Origin: Pseudomonas luteola NBRC 103146
Lineage (GTDB): Bacteria; Pseudomonadota; Gammaproteobacteria; Pseudomonadales; Pseudomonadaceae
Direction of reading: 5' to 3'
DNA length: 64,000 nucleotides
Assembly: GCF_002091675.1 (NCBI RefSeq)
Contig: NZ_BDAE01000006.1
Location: 146,380-210,379 of the forward strand
Shown here: one piece after another, positions 56,719 through 64,000 of the stretch
Position numbering within the stretch: the stretch's first letter is position 1
How the letters are laid out: the number at the start of each line of letters is the position of its first letter
Made by a program: the position numbers and the translations under genes
The notes under the pieces: generated by a model
The model's database searches: none
What the model saw: the letters and a program-made list of their open reading frames with translations, nothing else
Told to the model about the DNA's origin: nothing

Positions 56719-59487
56719 GTGCTGAACGAGTTGGGAATCAAGGGCCGCATCCTGCTGCTGAGCCTGCTACCGACGTGTGTCATGGCGATGGTGCTGGGCG
56801 GTTACTTCAGCTGGGTTCAGCTATCCGACATGCGGACGGTGCTGGAAGAGCGCGGCCAACTGATCGCCGAACAGCTTGGACCACTGGCCGCGCCTGCCCT
56901 GCTTCGGGATGACCGGGTCCTGCTCCAGCGCATTGCCCAGGATGTACTTGATCAGGCCGATGTACGGGCTGTCGAGTTCATCAGTGCCGACCAGAAAATC
57001 CTGGCCCATGCCGGCCCTCGTATGACAATCGCCATTCGTAACGACGATGGCGAGACCGCCAGCCTGCGCAGCGGCCTGGATGTCACACACTTCCATCTAC
57101 CCGTTCAGGCCCGGCATCTCAAGCTCATTACCGGTGAGGTCAACATGCCCAGCTCGCACCTGCTGGGCTGGATCGATATCGAGCTGTCTCACCACGCCAC
57201 CCTCCTGCGCGGCTACCGCAATCTGGTGATCAGCCTCCTTTTGATCATCTTCGGTCTCTGCCTGACAGCCGTGGTGGCCGTCCGTATCGGTCGCAGCATC
57301 AATCATCCCCTGCGCATCATCAGCGATGGCGTAGGTCATCTCAAGGACGGTCAGCTGGAAACCCGCCTGCCTAAAGACCTTGGCAGTTACGAGCTGGATA
57401 CCTTGGCGGACGGGATCAACCGTATGGCCGAAGCCATGCAGAACGCCCAAGAGGAAATGCAGAACAACATCGACCAGGCCACGGAAGATGTGCGGCAAAA
57501 CCTGGAAACCATCGAAATCCAGAACATCGAGCTGGATCTCGCCCGCAAGGAAGCCCTGGAAGCCAGCCGGATCAAGTCCGAATTCCTGGCCAATATGAGT
57601 CATGAGATCAGAACGCCCCTCAATGGCATCATCGGCTTTACCAATCTGCTGCAAAAAAGCGAGCTGACGCCCCGGCAGCAAGATTATCTCGGCACTATTC
57701 AGAACTCTGCTGAGAGCCTGCTGGGCATCATCAATGAGATCCTGGACTTCTCCAAGATCGAAGCCGGCAAGCTGGTTCTGGAAAGTATTCCCTTCAATCT
57801 GCGCGACATGATTCAGGACACCATGACCATTCTGGCGCCAGCTGCGCATGAAAAGCAGCTGGAACTGGTCAGCCTGATCTACCGTGACACTCCGGTCCAT
57901 CTGGTAGGTGATCCCCAGCGCCTGCGCCAGGTGTTGACCAACCTGGTCAGCAACGCCATCAAGTTCACTCACGAAGGCACTATTGCTGTCCGCGCCATGG
58001 TGGAAGATGAAGACGATGACCATGCCCAGCTACGGATCAGTGTTCAGGACTCAGGCATTGGTCTCTCCGAGCAAGATCGGGACATGCTTTTCCAGGCCTT
58101 TACCCAAGCAGATAATTCACTCTCCCGACAGGCGGGGGGCACCGGCCTGGGTCTGGTCATCTCCAAACGTCTCGTCGAGCAAATGGGCGGCGAAATTGGA
58201 CTGGAGAGCGAGCCCGAGGAAGGATCCGAGTTCTGGATCACCATAAACTTGCCCAAATCGCGCAATCCGCTGGAAACCCATCGCCGACTGGCCTTTGCCG
58301 GCCGCCGCGTAGGCCTTGTGGAACCACACGAGCTGACACGCCAATCGCTACGTCATCAGCTAGAAGATTGCGGTTTGGAGGTGGTCGAGTTCGAGACGCT
58401 TGAGCAGCTGACGGAAGCCGTTTCCAGGCAGCGGAAAAGCGAGGCCGCCATCACGCTGGCCGTGCTAGGGGTAAGCTCCAGCATCCTGCCACCTGATCTA
58501 CTGACTGAGCGCGTCTGGCAGCTGGAGCGGCTGGACTGTAATTCGTTGATCTTCTGCCCCACGACCGATCAGTCCGTGTTCCATGCAGCCTTACCAGATG
58601 TGCATTGCCAATTGCAGGCCAAGCCCGCCTGCAGCCGTAAACTGGAACGCGCCGTCGGTGAGTTGCTCAATCAGCGGCCGACTCGTCCTGAAAATACTGC
58701 CCATACCCGAATTGACCGCGCACCTCGCCTGCTCTGTGTTGACGATAACCCCGCCAACCTGCTGCTGGTCGAAACGCTTCTTACCGACCTTGGCGCTGAG
58801 GTCACGGGTGTCGACAGTGGTTATGCCGCTGTCGAGGCGGCGCAGAGGGAGCGCTACGACCTTATCTTCATGGACGTACAGATGCCTGGCATGAATGGCC
58901 GACAGGCCACTGAAGCGATTCGCGCCTGGGAGGTGGAAAGCGAACATCCGCCGGTACCTATCGTGGCATTGACTGCCCACGCCATGTCCAACGAGAAGCG
59001 GGCCCTGCTTCAGGCAGGCATGGATGATTACTTAACCAAGCCCATCAGTGATCGGCAGCTCGCCCAGGTGGTGCTCAAATGGACTGGTCTGCGCCTTCAG
59101 CAAAACGATACTCAGGAGATGAGCCCGCTGTCCTCTTCCGGAGCGGACATTGCCAATCTGGCCATATTGGATGAAGACGAAGGGCTGCGGCTGGCCGCAG
59201 GCAAGGCCGATCTCGCCAGTGACCTGTTGTCCATGCTGCTCGCCTCGCTGGCAGCTGACCGGCAAGCCATCCGCTCGGCCCGAGAGAATGGTGACCGCAT
59301 CGGCCTAATCGAGCGGATCCACCGCCTGCATGGCGCAACCCGCTACTGTGGAGTTCCTCAGTTACGAGCCGCGTGCTATCAGAGCGAGACATTGCTCAAA
59401 CAAGGCGCCCCTACTTCATCGCCCATTCTGGACGAGCTTGATGCCGCTATCGTGCAGCTTTCGACCATGTCCAAAACACCTATTTAA
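56719..59487 (+). CDS. gacS: hybrid sensor kinase of the Gac system
   Basis: Membrane hybrid kinase of 922 aa that drives GacA and, through small RNAs, the Rsm post-transcriptional switch controlling secondary metabolism and biofilm. Two helices (about 11-31 and 168-189) flank a periplasmic sensor of about 135 residues. HAMP follows to about 240, HisKA has His295 (MSHEIRTPLNG), the ATPase has SNAIKFTH and GTGLGLVIS, a pseudo-receiver segment starts near 525, the receiver has Asp719 (MDVQMPGMNG) and Lys774, and a C-terminal Hpt has His868 (IHRLHGATRYCG). It starts with GTG after CTGGAG. Confidence 0.95.
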   Translation: MLNELGIKGRILLLSLLPTCVMAMVLGGYFSWVQLSDMRTVLEERGQLIAEQLGPLAAPALLRDDRVLLQRIAQDVLDQADVRAVEFISADQKILAHAGPRMTIAIRNDDGETASLRSGLDVTHFHLPVQARHLKLITGEVNMPSSHLLGWIDIELSHHATLLRGYRNLVISLLLIIFGLCLTAVVAVRIGRSINHPLRIISDGVGHLKDGQLETRLPKDLGSYELDTLADGINRMAEAMQNAQEEMQNNIDQATEDVRQNLETIEIQNIELDLARKEALEASRIKSEFLANMSHEIRTPLNGIIGFTNLLQKSELTPRQQDYLGTIQNSAESLLGIINEILDFSKIEAGKLVLESIPFNLRDMIQDTMTILAPAAHEKQLELVSLIYRDTPVHLVGDPQRLRQVLTNLVSNAIKFTHEGTIAVRAMVEDEDDDHAQLRISVQDSGIGLSEQDRDMLFQAFTQADNSLSRQAGGTGLGLVISKRLVEQMGGEIGLESEPEEGSEFWITINLPKSRNPLETHRRLAFAGRRVGLVEPHELTRQSLRHQLEDCGLEVVEFETLEQLTEAVSRQRKSEAAITLAVLGVSSSILPPDLLTERVWQLERLDCNSLIFCPTTDQSVFHAALPDVHCQLQAKPACSRKLERAVGELLNQRPTRPENTAHTRIDRAPRLLCVDDNPANLLLVETLLTDLGAEVTGVDSGYAAVEAAQRERYDLIFMDVQMPGMNGRQATEAIRAWEVESEHPPVPIVALTAHAMSNEKRALLQAGMDDYLTKPISDRQLAQVVLKWTGLRLQQNDTQEMSPLSSSGADIANLAILDEDEGLRLAAGKADLASDLLSMLLASLAADRQAIRSARENGDRIGLIERIHRLHGATRYCGVPQLRAACYQSETLLKQGAPTSSPILDELDAAIVQLSTMSKTPI

Positions 59488-59663
59488 CGGAGTGATGCCA
59501 ATAGGCCAACTCAGTGTTCAAGGTTTCACTCCTTTGTAAACACTATATAGTAGGCAGCTATCTTTTCGATAAACGGCGTTCATTCCGTGGCGCCATTATC
59601 GTGACACCTTAAATCCGGTATGCGATATTCGCCGCCGCTTAACTGTCAGACAGGCTATCTATA

Positions 59664-61919
59664 GTGATTCATCGGCTCCGACGTTTTTTATTGTTGGATG
59701 AATCCAGACAAACCCCAACACCTGACTTTATCTGGAAAACCAGCACGCTGCGTGTACTGGCGCTCAGCAGTATCGTGCTGGTTGCCCTTATTTTCATCCA
59801 CTGTACCTATCAGGCACTAGAGGCTGGTCGCCCTTACGTTCTGATAATGGAAGCCGTCTTTCTTGGCGCCTTCTTCAGCCTCTTCGCTTTCAGATCACGC
59901 TCCTATCGGCTTAGCGGTACGGTCTTGATCTTCGTCCTATACGCACTCGGTTTGTGTAGCCTGTTCTTCGTCGACTACAAGCAGGCCAAGGCTGGCATCC
60001 TCATCATTTATGCCACACCGCTGCTGGCGCTGATCTTTTTCAACTGGCGCGTTTATCTAGTGCTGTGCGTCGCCAATCTGCTGCCTCTTTACCTCTTGTT
60101 GAGCGACACCCCCATACCTCATCTGTTTGGCATCAACCTGTCGTTGAGCTACACGCGCAACTACCTGCATTTGCTTCTGTTCATGCTGTTCAACGTGTGT
60201 ATTCCGCTTGCCATTGCTCGTCTCATAACTACCTTGGCCAATGCGCAGCGACGCCAGCGTCAGCTCAATCAGGCGCTGCAATACAGCCAGCAACTTTACA
60301 ATGAGGTGTTTTCCCACCTGGGCGCCTTTCTGCTCTGCCGAAGCGATGGACTGATCCTCAAACTCAATGACGAAGCGGCTGCCTTGCTGGGGCTACCAGC
60401 GCGGGTAATCGAGAGTCAGGTTTATTTGGGCAATCTAGTACGCAATGAACAAGGTGAGCCGGTCAAACTGGTTCCGGACGACTCCCTACAGGAATGGCAG
60501 GTCCAGGGTAGAACTAAACCTCGCTGGCTCAATCTTCGTATCAGCCAGCCGACATCCAATCAGAATGTACTGGTAAAACTGCGTGACATTACCCATCTGC
60601 ATGCTTTGCAAAGCGAACTGCGTAACTCCGAGCGCCTGAGCATTCTGGACCCGCTGGTAGGCGTACTGAACCGCAGCGGCGCCATCAAGCGACTGGAGCA
60701 GGCGATTGGCCAGGCGGGCTCGAAGCCACTGGCCGCGCTGACCATTCGCCTTCCTCACCTGACTTACATCAATACCAAGTATGGCCTGGACGTCGGCGAT
60801 CAGTACCTGCAAGCCTTTGCGCACCACCTGAGTCGCTTGCCACGAAAGAATCTGGTAGCTCGCCTCAAGGGCGCCACGTTTCTGGTGGTTCTCACCGAGC
60901 TGGACAGCATCGAAATCGGCCTTGATCGGCTACATGAACTCAAGAGCAGCCTACCTCCGCATTTGCAGATCGACCGACATGTTATTGATGTGGCGCCTGA
61001 TCTTGGAACCGCGTTCTATCCTCAGGATGCGACCAATGCGCTGCAATTGATCGAGCGTAGCAGTCATGCGCTCAAGAATCCCCATGGCGATACGCTGCTA
61101 CCCACCTATGACTCCACCCTGGCGCAGCGCACGTTCGAGCGAACTGAGCTGTTGCTGGAGCTGAGAAAGGCCATCGAAACCCGCGCCCTTTTTCTTCACT
61201 ATCAACCTCGGGTCGATGCTCAAGGCAACCTTCACAGTGTGGAAGCGCTGGTACGCTGGACGGACCCCAACGGCTGCCCCGTTCCGCCCGATCAGTTTGT
61301 CGCCATAGCCGAGGAAAGTGGACTGATCCATACGCTGGACGCCTATGTTCGTGATATGGCATGTGCCCAGATTGCACGCTGGAAACGCGACCTAGGTACC
61401 GCGCCACTGGTAGCAGTCAACCTGTCCGCTCAGGAAGTCGCAACGGAAGGTCTGGCCGAAAAGTTTTCCGGCTGCCTGCAACGATACGGGCTGACCCCTC
61501 ATGACCTGGAAATCGAAATCACTGAAAGCAGCCTGCTTCATGAAAACGAAACCACGCTGACCAACCTCAAGACCCTCGAAACCAGCGGCTATCGACTCAC
61601 CATGGATGACTTTGGCACTGGCTATTCGTCACTCAGCCGCCTGACCCACTTGCCTATTTCGAGCCTGAAGATTGATCGATCCTTCCTGGCCGACGTTCCT
61701 GGCAGCGAGCGCCAGGAAACGCTGATCAAGACCTTGATCGCCCTGGCGCGCCTGATGGATCTGAAAGTCGTTGCCGAAGGGGTGAAAACCAATGAACAAC
61801 TGGCGCTCCTGGATAGCCTGGGATGCGATCTCTACCAGGGTTACCTGTTCTCCCGTCCGGTCGATGCGTCCACGTTGACCGAGCGGTATCTGGCGCCCGG
61901 GTTACTCTTCAAAGAGTGA
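59664..61919 (+). CDS. c-di-GMP phosphodiesterase: membrane, PAS, degenerate GGDEF, intact EAL
   Basis: Protein of 751 aa. About six N-terminal helices (30-185) are followed by a coiled coil, a PAS-like region (about 210-310) and a GGDEF fold whose signature is lost (KGATF at 402-406), so no cyclase activity is expected. The EAL domain is complete: E527-A-L-V-R-W, Asn in VNLSAQE, EITES, Asp648/Asp649 (MDDFGTGYSSL), Lys669 (LKIDRSF), Glu705 and Gln725. Predicted to hydrolyse c-di-GMP, with the GGDEF possibly a GTP sensor. Starts with GTG, ribosome site poor. Its last 18 bp overlap dinB on the other strand. Confidence 0.9.
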   Translation: MIHRLRRFLLLDESRQTPTPDFIWKTSTLRVLALSSIVLVALIFIHCTYQALEAGRPYVLIMEAVFLGAFFSLFAFRSRSYRLSGTVLIFVLYALGLCSLFFVDYKQAKAGILIIYATPLLALIFFNWRVYLVLCVANLLPLYLLLSDTPIPHLFGINLSLSYTRNYLHLLLFMLFNVCIPLAIARLITTLANAQRRQRQLNQALQYSQQLYNEVFSHLGAFLLCRSDGLILKLNDEAAALLGLPARVIESQVYLGNLVRNEQGEPVKLVPDDSLQEWQVQGRTKPRWLNLRISQPTSNQNVLVKLRDITHLHALQSELRNSERLSILDPLVGVLNRSGAIKRLEQAIGQAGSKPLAALTIRLPHLTYINTKYGLDVGDQYLQAFAHHLSRLPRKNLVARLKGATFLVVLTELDSIEIGLDRLHELKSSLPPHLQIDRHVIDVAPDLGTAFYPQDATNALQLIERSSHALKNPHGDTLLPTYDSTLAQRTFERTELLLELRKAIETRALFLHYQPRVDAQGNLHSVEALVRWTDPNGCPVPPDQFVAIAEESGLIHTLDAYVRDMACAQIARWKRDLGTAPLVAVNLSAQEVATEGLAEKFSGCLQRYGLTPHDLEIEITESSLLHENETTLTNLKTLETSGYRLTMDDFGTGYSSLSRLTHLPISSLKIDRSFLADVPGSERQETLIKTLIALARLMDLKVVAEGVKTNEQLALLDSLGCDLYQGYLFSRPVDASTLTERYLAPGLLFKE

Positions 61920-62963
61920 CAATTGGCGGGCGCCCTCCCGCAAATCGATCAGTCTTACCCCTACGCCCAACAGGCGAACCGGCTTGCCTCCCCGCATGAA
62001 GGCCTGGGTCAGAAGCCGTCGATAACTATCGATATCCCGCCCAGCCCCGGCCTGCTCAAGGGTGGTTTGGGTAAAGTCGTGAAACTTGACCTTGACGAAA
62101 GGTTTTTCCGGCCGGTAATGGGTATCCAGTCGGCCAAGCCGCCCAGCCAGCTCTTCAAGCAAAGCGGGCAGCTGGGCCGTACAGGCGGCCAGATCAGGCA
62201 GGTCATGCTCGAAGGTGTTTTCAACACTGACCGACTGACGTCGGCTATCCACCTGGACTGATCGTTCGTCAATTCCCTGAGCCAGATTCCACAGCCGCTC
62301 GCCAAACAGACCAAACTCCTTGATTAATGCAAGGCGTCCCCACTCCAGCAACTGCTCGCACCGCTCGATCCCCAGGCGAGTCAGCTTTTCAGCCGTCACC
62401 TTGCCTACGCCATGCAACCGGGCAACAGGCAGAGTAGCCACAAACGCGGCCACTTCTGGTGGGGTAATAACAAACAGCCCGTTCGGCTTGCGCCAGTCGC
62501 TCGCAATCTTGGCCAGAAACTTGTTTGGCGCCACACCAGCTGAAACAGTGATATGAAGTTCTTCCCACACACGTCGGCGAATCTCCTGCGCAATTCGGGT
62601 TGCACTGCCGGAAAAATGCGGACTGTCCGAAACGTCGAGATAGGCCTCATCCAGGGAAAGCGGTTCGATCAAATCGGTAAAATCACGAAATATCGTATGG
62701 ATCTGACGCGATACCGCCTTGTAGACATCAAAGCGCGGGCGCACAAAGATGATGTCGGGGCACAGCCGCTGGGCTTGATGGGAGGCCATTGCTGAACGCA
62801 CCCCGTATGCACGCGCCTCATAATTGCAGGTTGCGACCACGCCACGCCGATCGGGAGTACCACCCACGGCGATTGGCCGGCCTACCAGGCGAGGGTCGTC
62901 ACGCATCTCGACGGCGGCATAAAAACAGTCGCAATCGATATGGATGATTTTTCTCTGCGTCAT
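61902..62963 (-). CDS. dinB: DNA polymerase IV
   Basis: Y-family translesion polymerase of 353 aa. KIIHIDCDCFYAAVEMRDDP carries the first catalytic Asp and steric-gate Phe, and SLDEAYLDV carries the second Asp/Glu pair. The helix-hairpin-helix is VARLHGVGKVTAEKL, and the little-finger domain has FVKVKFHDFTQTT. The tail RQLSLFEE is a clear beta-clamp binding motif. I see no convincing LexA box (CTGT-N8-ACAG) upstream, only a weak CTGTATTATGCGCTATA stretch. The 3' end overlaps the EAL gene. Confidence 0.95.
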   Translation of the reverse strand: MTQRKIIHIDCDCFYAAVEMRDDPRLVGRPIAVGGTPDRRGVVATCNYEARAYGVRSAMASHQAQRLCPDIIFVRPRFDVYKAVSRQIHTIFRDFTDLIEPLSLDEAYLDVSDSPHFSGSATRIAQEIRRRVWEELHITVSAGVAPNKFLAKIASDWRKPNGLFVITPPEVAAFVATLPVARLHGVGKVTAEKLTRLGIERCEQLLEWGRLALIKEFGLFGERLWNLAQGIDERSVQVDSRRQSVSVENTFEHDLPDLAACTAQLPALLEELAGRLGRLDTHYRPEKPFVKVKFHDFTQTTLEQAGAGRDIDSYRRLLTQAFMRGGKPVRLLGVGVRLIDLREGARQLSLFEE

Positions 62964-63104
62964 ACCCTCATGCTCGACAGGTTCGCTAACACCGCTGCGC
63001 CTGTATTATGCGCTATACGCCCTTACCCACCCAGCGGTTCTCCGAAACTTTAGCGGCCTCGCGACACTCGGAATTCTAGAACATTACGATAACCAGGAGC
63101 CGCC

Positions 63105-63344
63105 ATGACTGATCGTACGGATAAACTCGACAAGTCCCATGACCATGATCAGGTCGCTAAACGCGACGAAGCTCATGCACAGCGCAAGCTACCCGAAGAG
63201 GCGGTAAGCGATCTGGAAAGTCCTGAGCCTGGCACGCATACCATCGACAAGGTCATCACCCCGGTATCGAATAAGGAGCTGGACAGTCAGGTCGGTGAGT
63301 TGAACCGTAAGCTGGATGAGGTCGAGAAAAAGCTGGATAAATAA
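63105..63344 (+). CDS. small highly charged hypothetical protein
   Basis: A 79-aa protein, rich in Lys, Asp, Glu and His, with a C-terminal coiled coil (ELDSQVGELNRKLDEVEKKLDK). No signal or membrane segment. CAGGAGCCGCC is a strong ribosome site, so I take it as real. It is convergent with the next gene by 3 bp. Function unknown; stress-induced hydrophilic proteins often look like this. Confidence 0.65.
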   Translation: MTDRTDKLDKSHDHDQVAKRDEAHAQRKLPEEAVSDLESPEPGTHTIDKVITPVSNKELDSQVGELNRKLDEVEKKLDK

Positions 63345-63347
63345 ACC

Positions 63348-63656
63348 TTACAATAGGCTGATAGTGTGGGCCCTGACTACCACCGTCTCCTGACGAAACC
63401 GGGTCTCGAGCGAGGCCCGGTACTGCTGCCACCACACCTGCTCCAGCGCGTCGGCCATCACCTCATAAATGATCAATTCATCCCGTACCGTATGGCTTTC
63501 GTCTTCCTGCCATAGTCCTTTCGCCGGAGCCTGGCTGAATGCCGTCAACCCGCCAAACTTTTCAACAAGCTCATTGCGCACCTCACTAAATAGCGCTTTA
63601 GGGAGATCGCGGCCATCGTTGTCATAAAGGGGCAGCAGCAATTGGATCAGGTACAT
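63348..63656 (-). CDS. hypothetical protein of about 102 aa
   Basis: It opens MYLIQLLLPLYDNDG and contains FSEVRNELVEKFGGLTAFSQAPAKGLW, a pattern common in small conserved Pseudomonas/Burkholderia proteins without assigned function. The end is QTVVVRAH-like beta sequence (RQETVVVRAHTISLL). ATG at 63656 has AGAGG upstream; the longer frame to 63875 runs over a terminator and is rejected. Confidence 0.7.
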   Translation of the reverse strand: MYLIQLLLPLYDNDGRDLPKALFSEVRNELVEKFGGLTAFSQAPAKGLWQEDESHTVRDELIIYEVMADALEQVWWQQYRASLETRFRQETVVVRAHTISLL

Positions 63657-63743
63657 GGTCAGCCTCTCGAATAAATAAAGGTAGCGGCATAGAGCGTCTT
63701 GAAAGCTAAGACCATGAACGGTTTGAATCGGCACATATAAATA

Positions 63744-63770
63744 GCAGCGCCCCGATAGTCGAGGCGCCGC
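63744..63770 (-). terminator. terminator after the right-edge chemoreceptor gene
   Basis: On the minus strand GCGGCGCCTC and GGGGCGCTGC form a 10-bp stem (G-U pairs included) with a 7-base loop, followed by TATTTATA. It lies 46 bp after the chemoreceptor stop. Confidence 0.7.
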
Positions 63771-63816
63771 AATAACGATCAGAGACAGGCAAGGAAACCT
63801 GCCCGCCTCCCTATCG

Positions 63817-64000
63817 TTAGATTCTGAAGCTTGAAACGAGCTGATCGAGGCGATTGGCCTGTTGCTCCAGGGCATGGCAAGCGCCCAGGGTCGCGTTCAG
63901 GTTTTCCACGCCCTGCTGGTTGAGCGAGTTAATCTCGGTAATGTCGACATTAAGCGACTCCACTACCGCGCTTTGCTCTTCCGTAGCGGCCGCCACCGAC
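63817..64000 (-). CDS. methyl-accepting chemotaxis protein, C-terminal end only
   Basis: The frame read on the minus strand from 64000 gives SVAAATEEQSAVVESLNVDI, then ITEINSLNQQGVENLNATLG and a tail ending QLVSSFRI before TAA at 63819-63817. The ATEEQSAV pattern is the adaptation-region end of a chemoreceptor signalling domain. The rest, with sensor and membrane segments, lies beyond the right edge. This is the third chemoreceptor in the window. Confidence 0.85.
   Translation of the reverse strand, partial: SVAAATEEQSAVVESLNVDITEINSLNQQGVENLNATLGACHALEQQANRLDQLVSSFRI

Noticed and set aside
62964..63104. LexA box before dinB
   Set aside because: CTGTATTATGCGCTATA starts well, but ACAG is not present at the required spacing.

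Overview
The window looks like chromosome of a Pseudomonas-type gammaproteobacterium. The best evidence is the block from about 49 to 59.5 kb. It reads DUF2058 - lpxO - mazG - relA - rlmD - cysM - gacS, the order I know from Pseudomonas (PA0937 to PA0932 in P. aeruginosa, with gacS and dinB close by). The many chemoreceptors, hybrid kinases and c-di-GMP proteins fit this too. I see no rRNA, tRNA, CRISPR array, phage or insertion sequence.

1 to 9.5 kb is a sugar-catabolism island. A FadR-type regulator is divergent from a run of co-directional genes: keto-deoxy-fuconate dehydrogenase, diketo-acid hydrolase, L-fuconate dehydratase, lactonase, L-fucose dehydrogenase, mutarotase, an ACS-type MFS transporter and FucP. 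Together they encode a nearly complete non-phosphorylating L-fucose pathway from uptake to pyruvate plus lactate. Two strong hairpins flank the dehydratase gene. A further SDR gene is cut by the left edge.

9.6 to 28.6 kb is envelope and signalling: a six-cysteine membrane-anchored protein, a DUF3053 lipoprotein, two chemoreceptors (11.6 and 26.0 kb) with FliA-like -10 elements, an alpha/beta hydrolase, a YegS-like lipid kinase, an SdiA-regulated beta-propeller, a potassium-channel-like protein, two tandem paralogous hybrid histidine kinases, an EamA transporter, and a Nudix hydrolase with a small coiled-coil partner.

28.8 to 49 kb is mixed: TesB, a stand-alone SagB-type dehydrogenase with a GNAT enzyme, a LOV blue-light histidine kinase overlapping an ExoD-like gene and followed by a histone-deacetylase-family enzyme, two flavoproteins, hemerythrin, a DEAD-box helicase, formaldehyde dehydrogenase, a YedA-like exporter divergent from an Lrp regulator, a NYN protein, a DUF2076 protein, a Tat-exported Gfo/Idh/MocA oxidoreductase, an isochorismatase-fold hydrolase, a YciC-like protein and a REC protein with a degenerate (YN) HD-GYP domain.

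49 to 64 kb is the conserved housekeeping and global-regulation block (lpxO, mazG, relA, rlmD, cysM, gacS), then an EAL protein with a ruined GGDEF, dinB, two small hypothetical genes and the 3' end of a third chemoreceptor cut by the right edge.

I found no clearly undescribed multi-gene system. The best candidates for a second look are the fucose operon with its intercistronic hairpins, the light-sensor/ExoD/deacetylase transcription unit, the orphan SagB-type enzyme and the tandem kinase pair.
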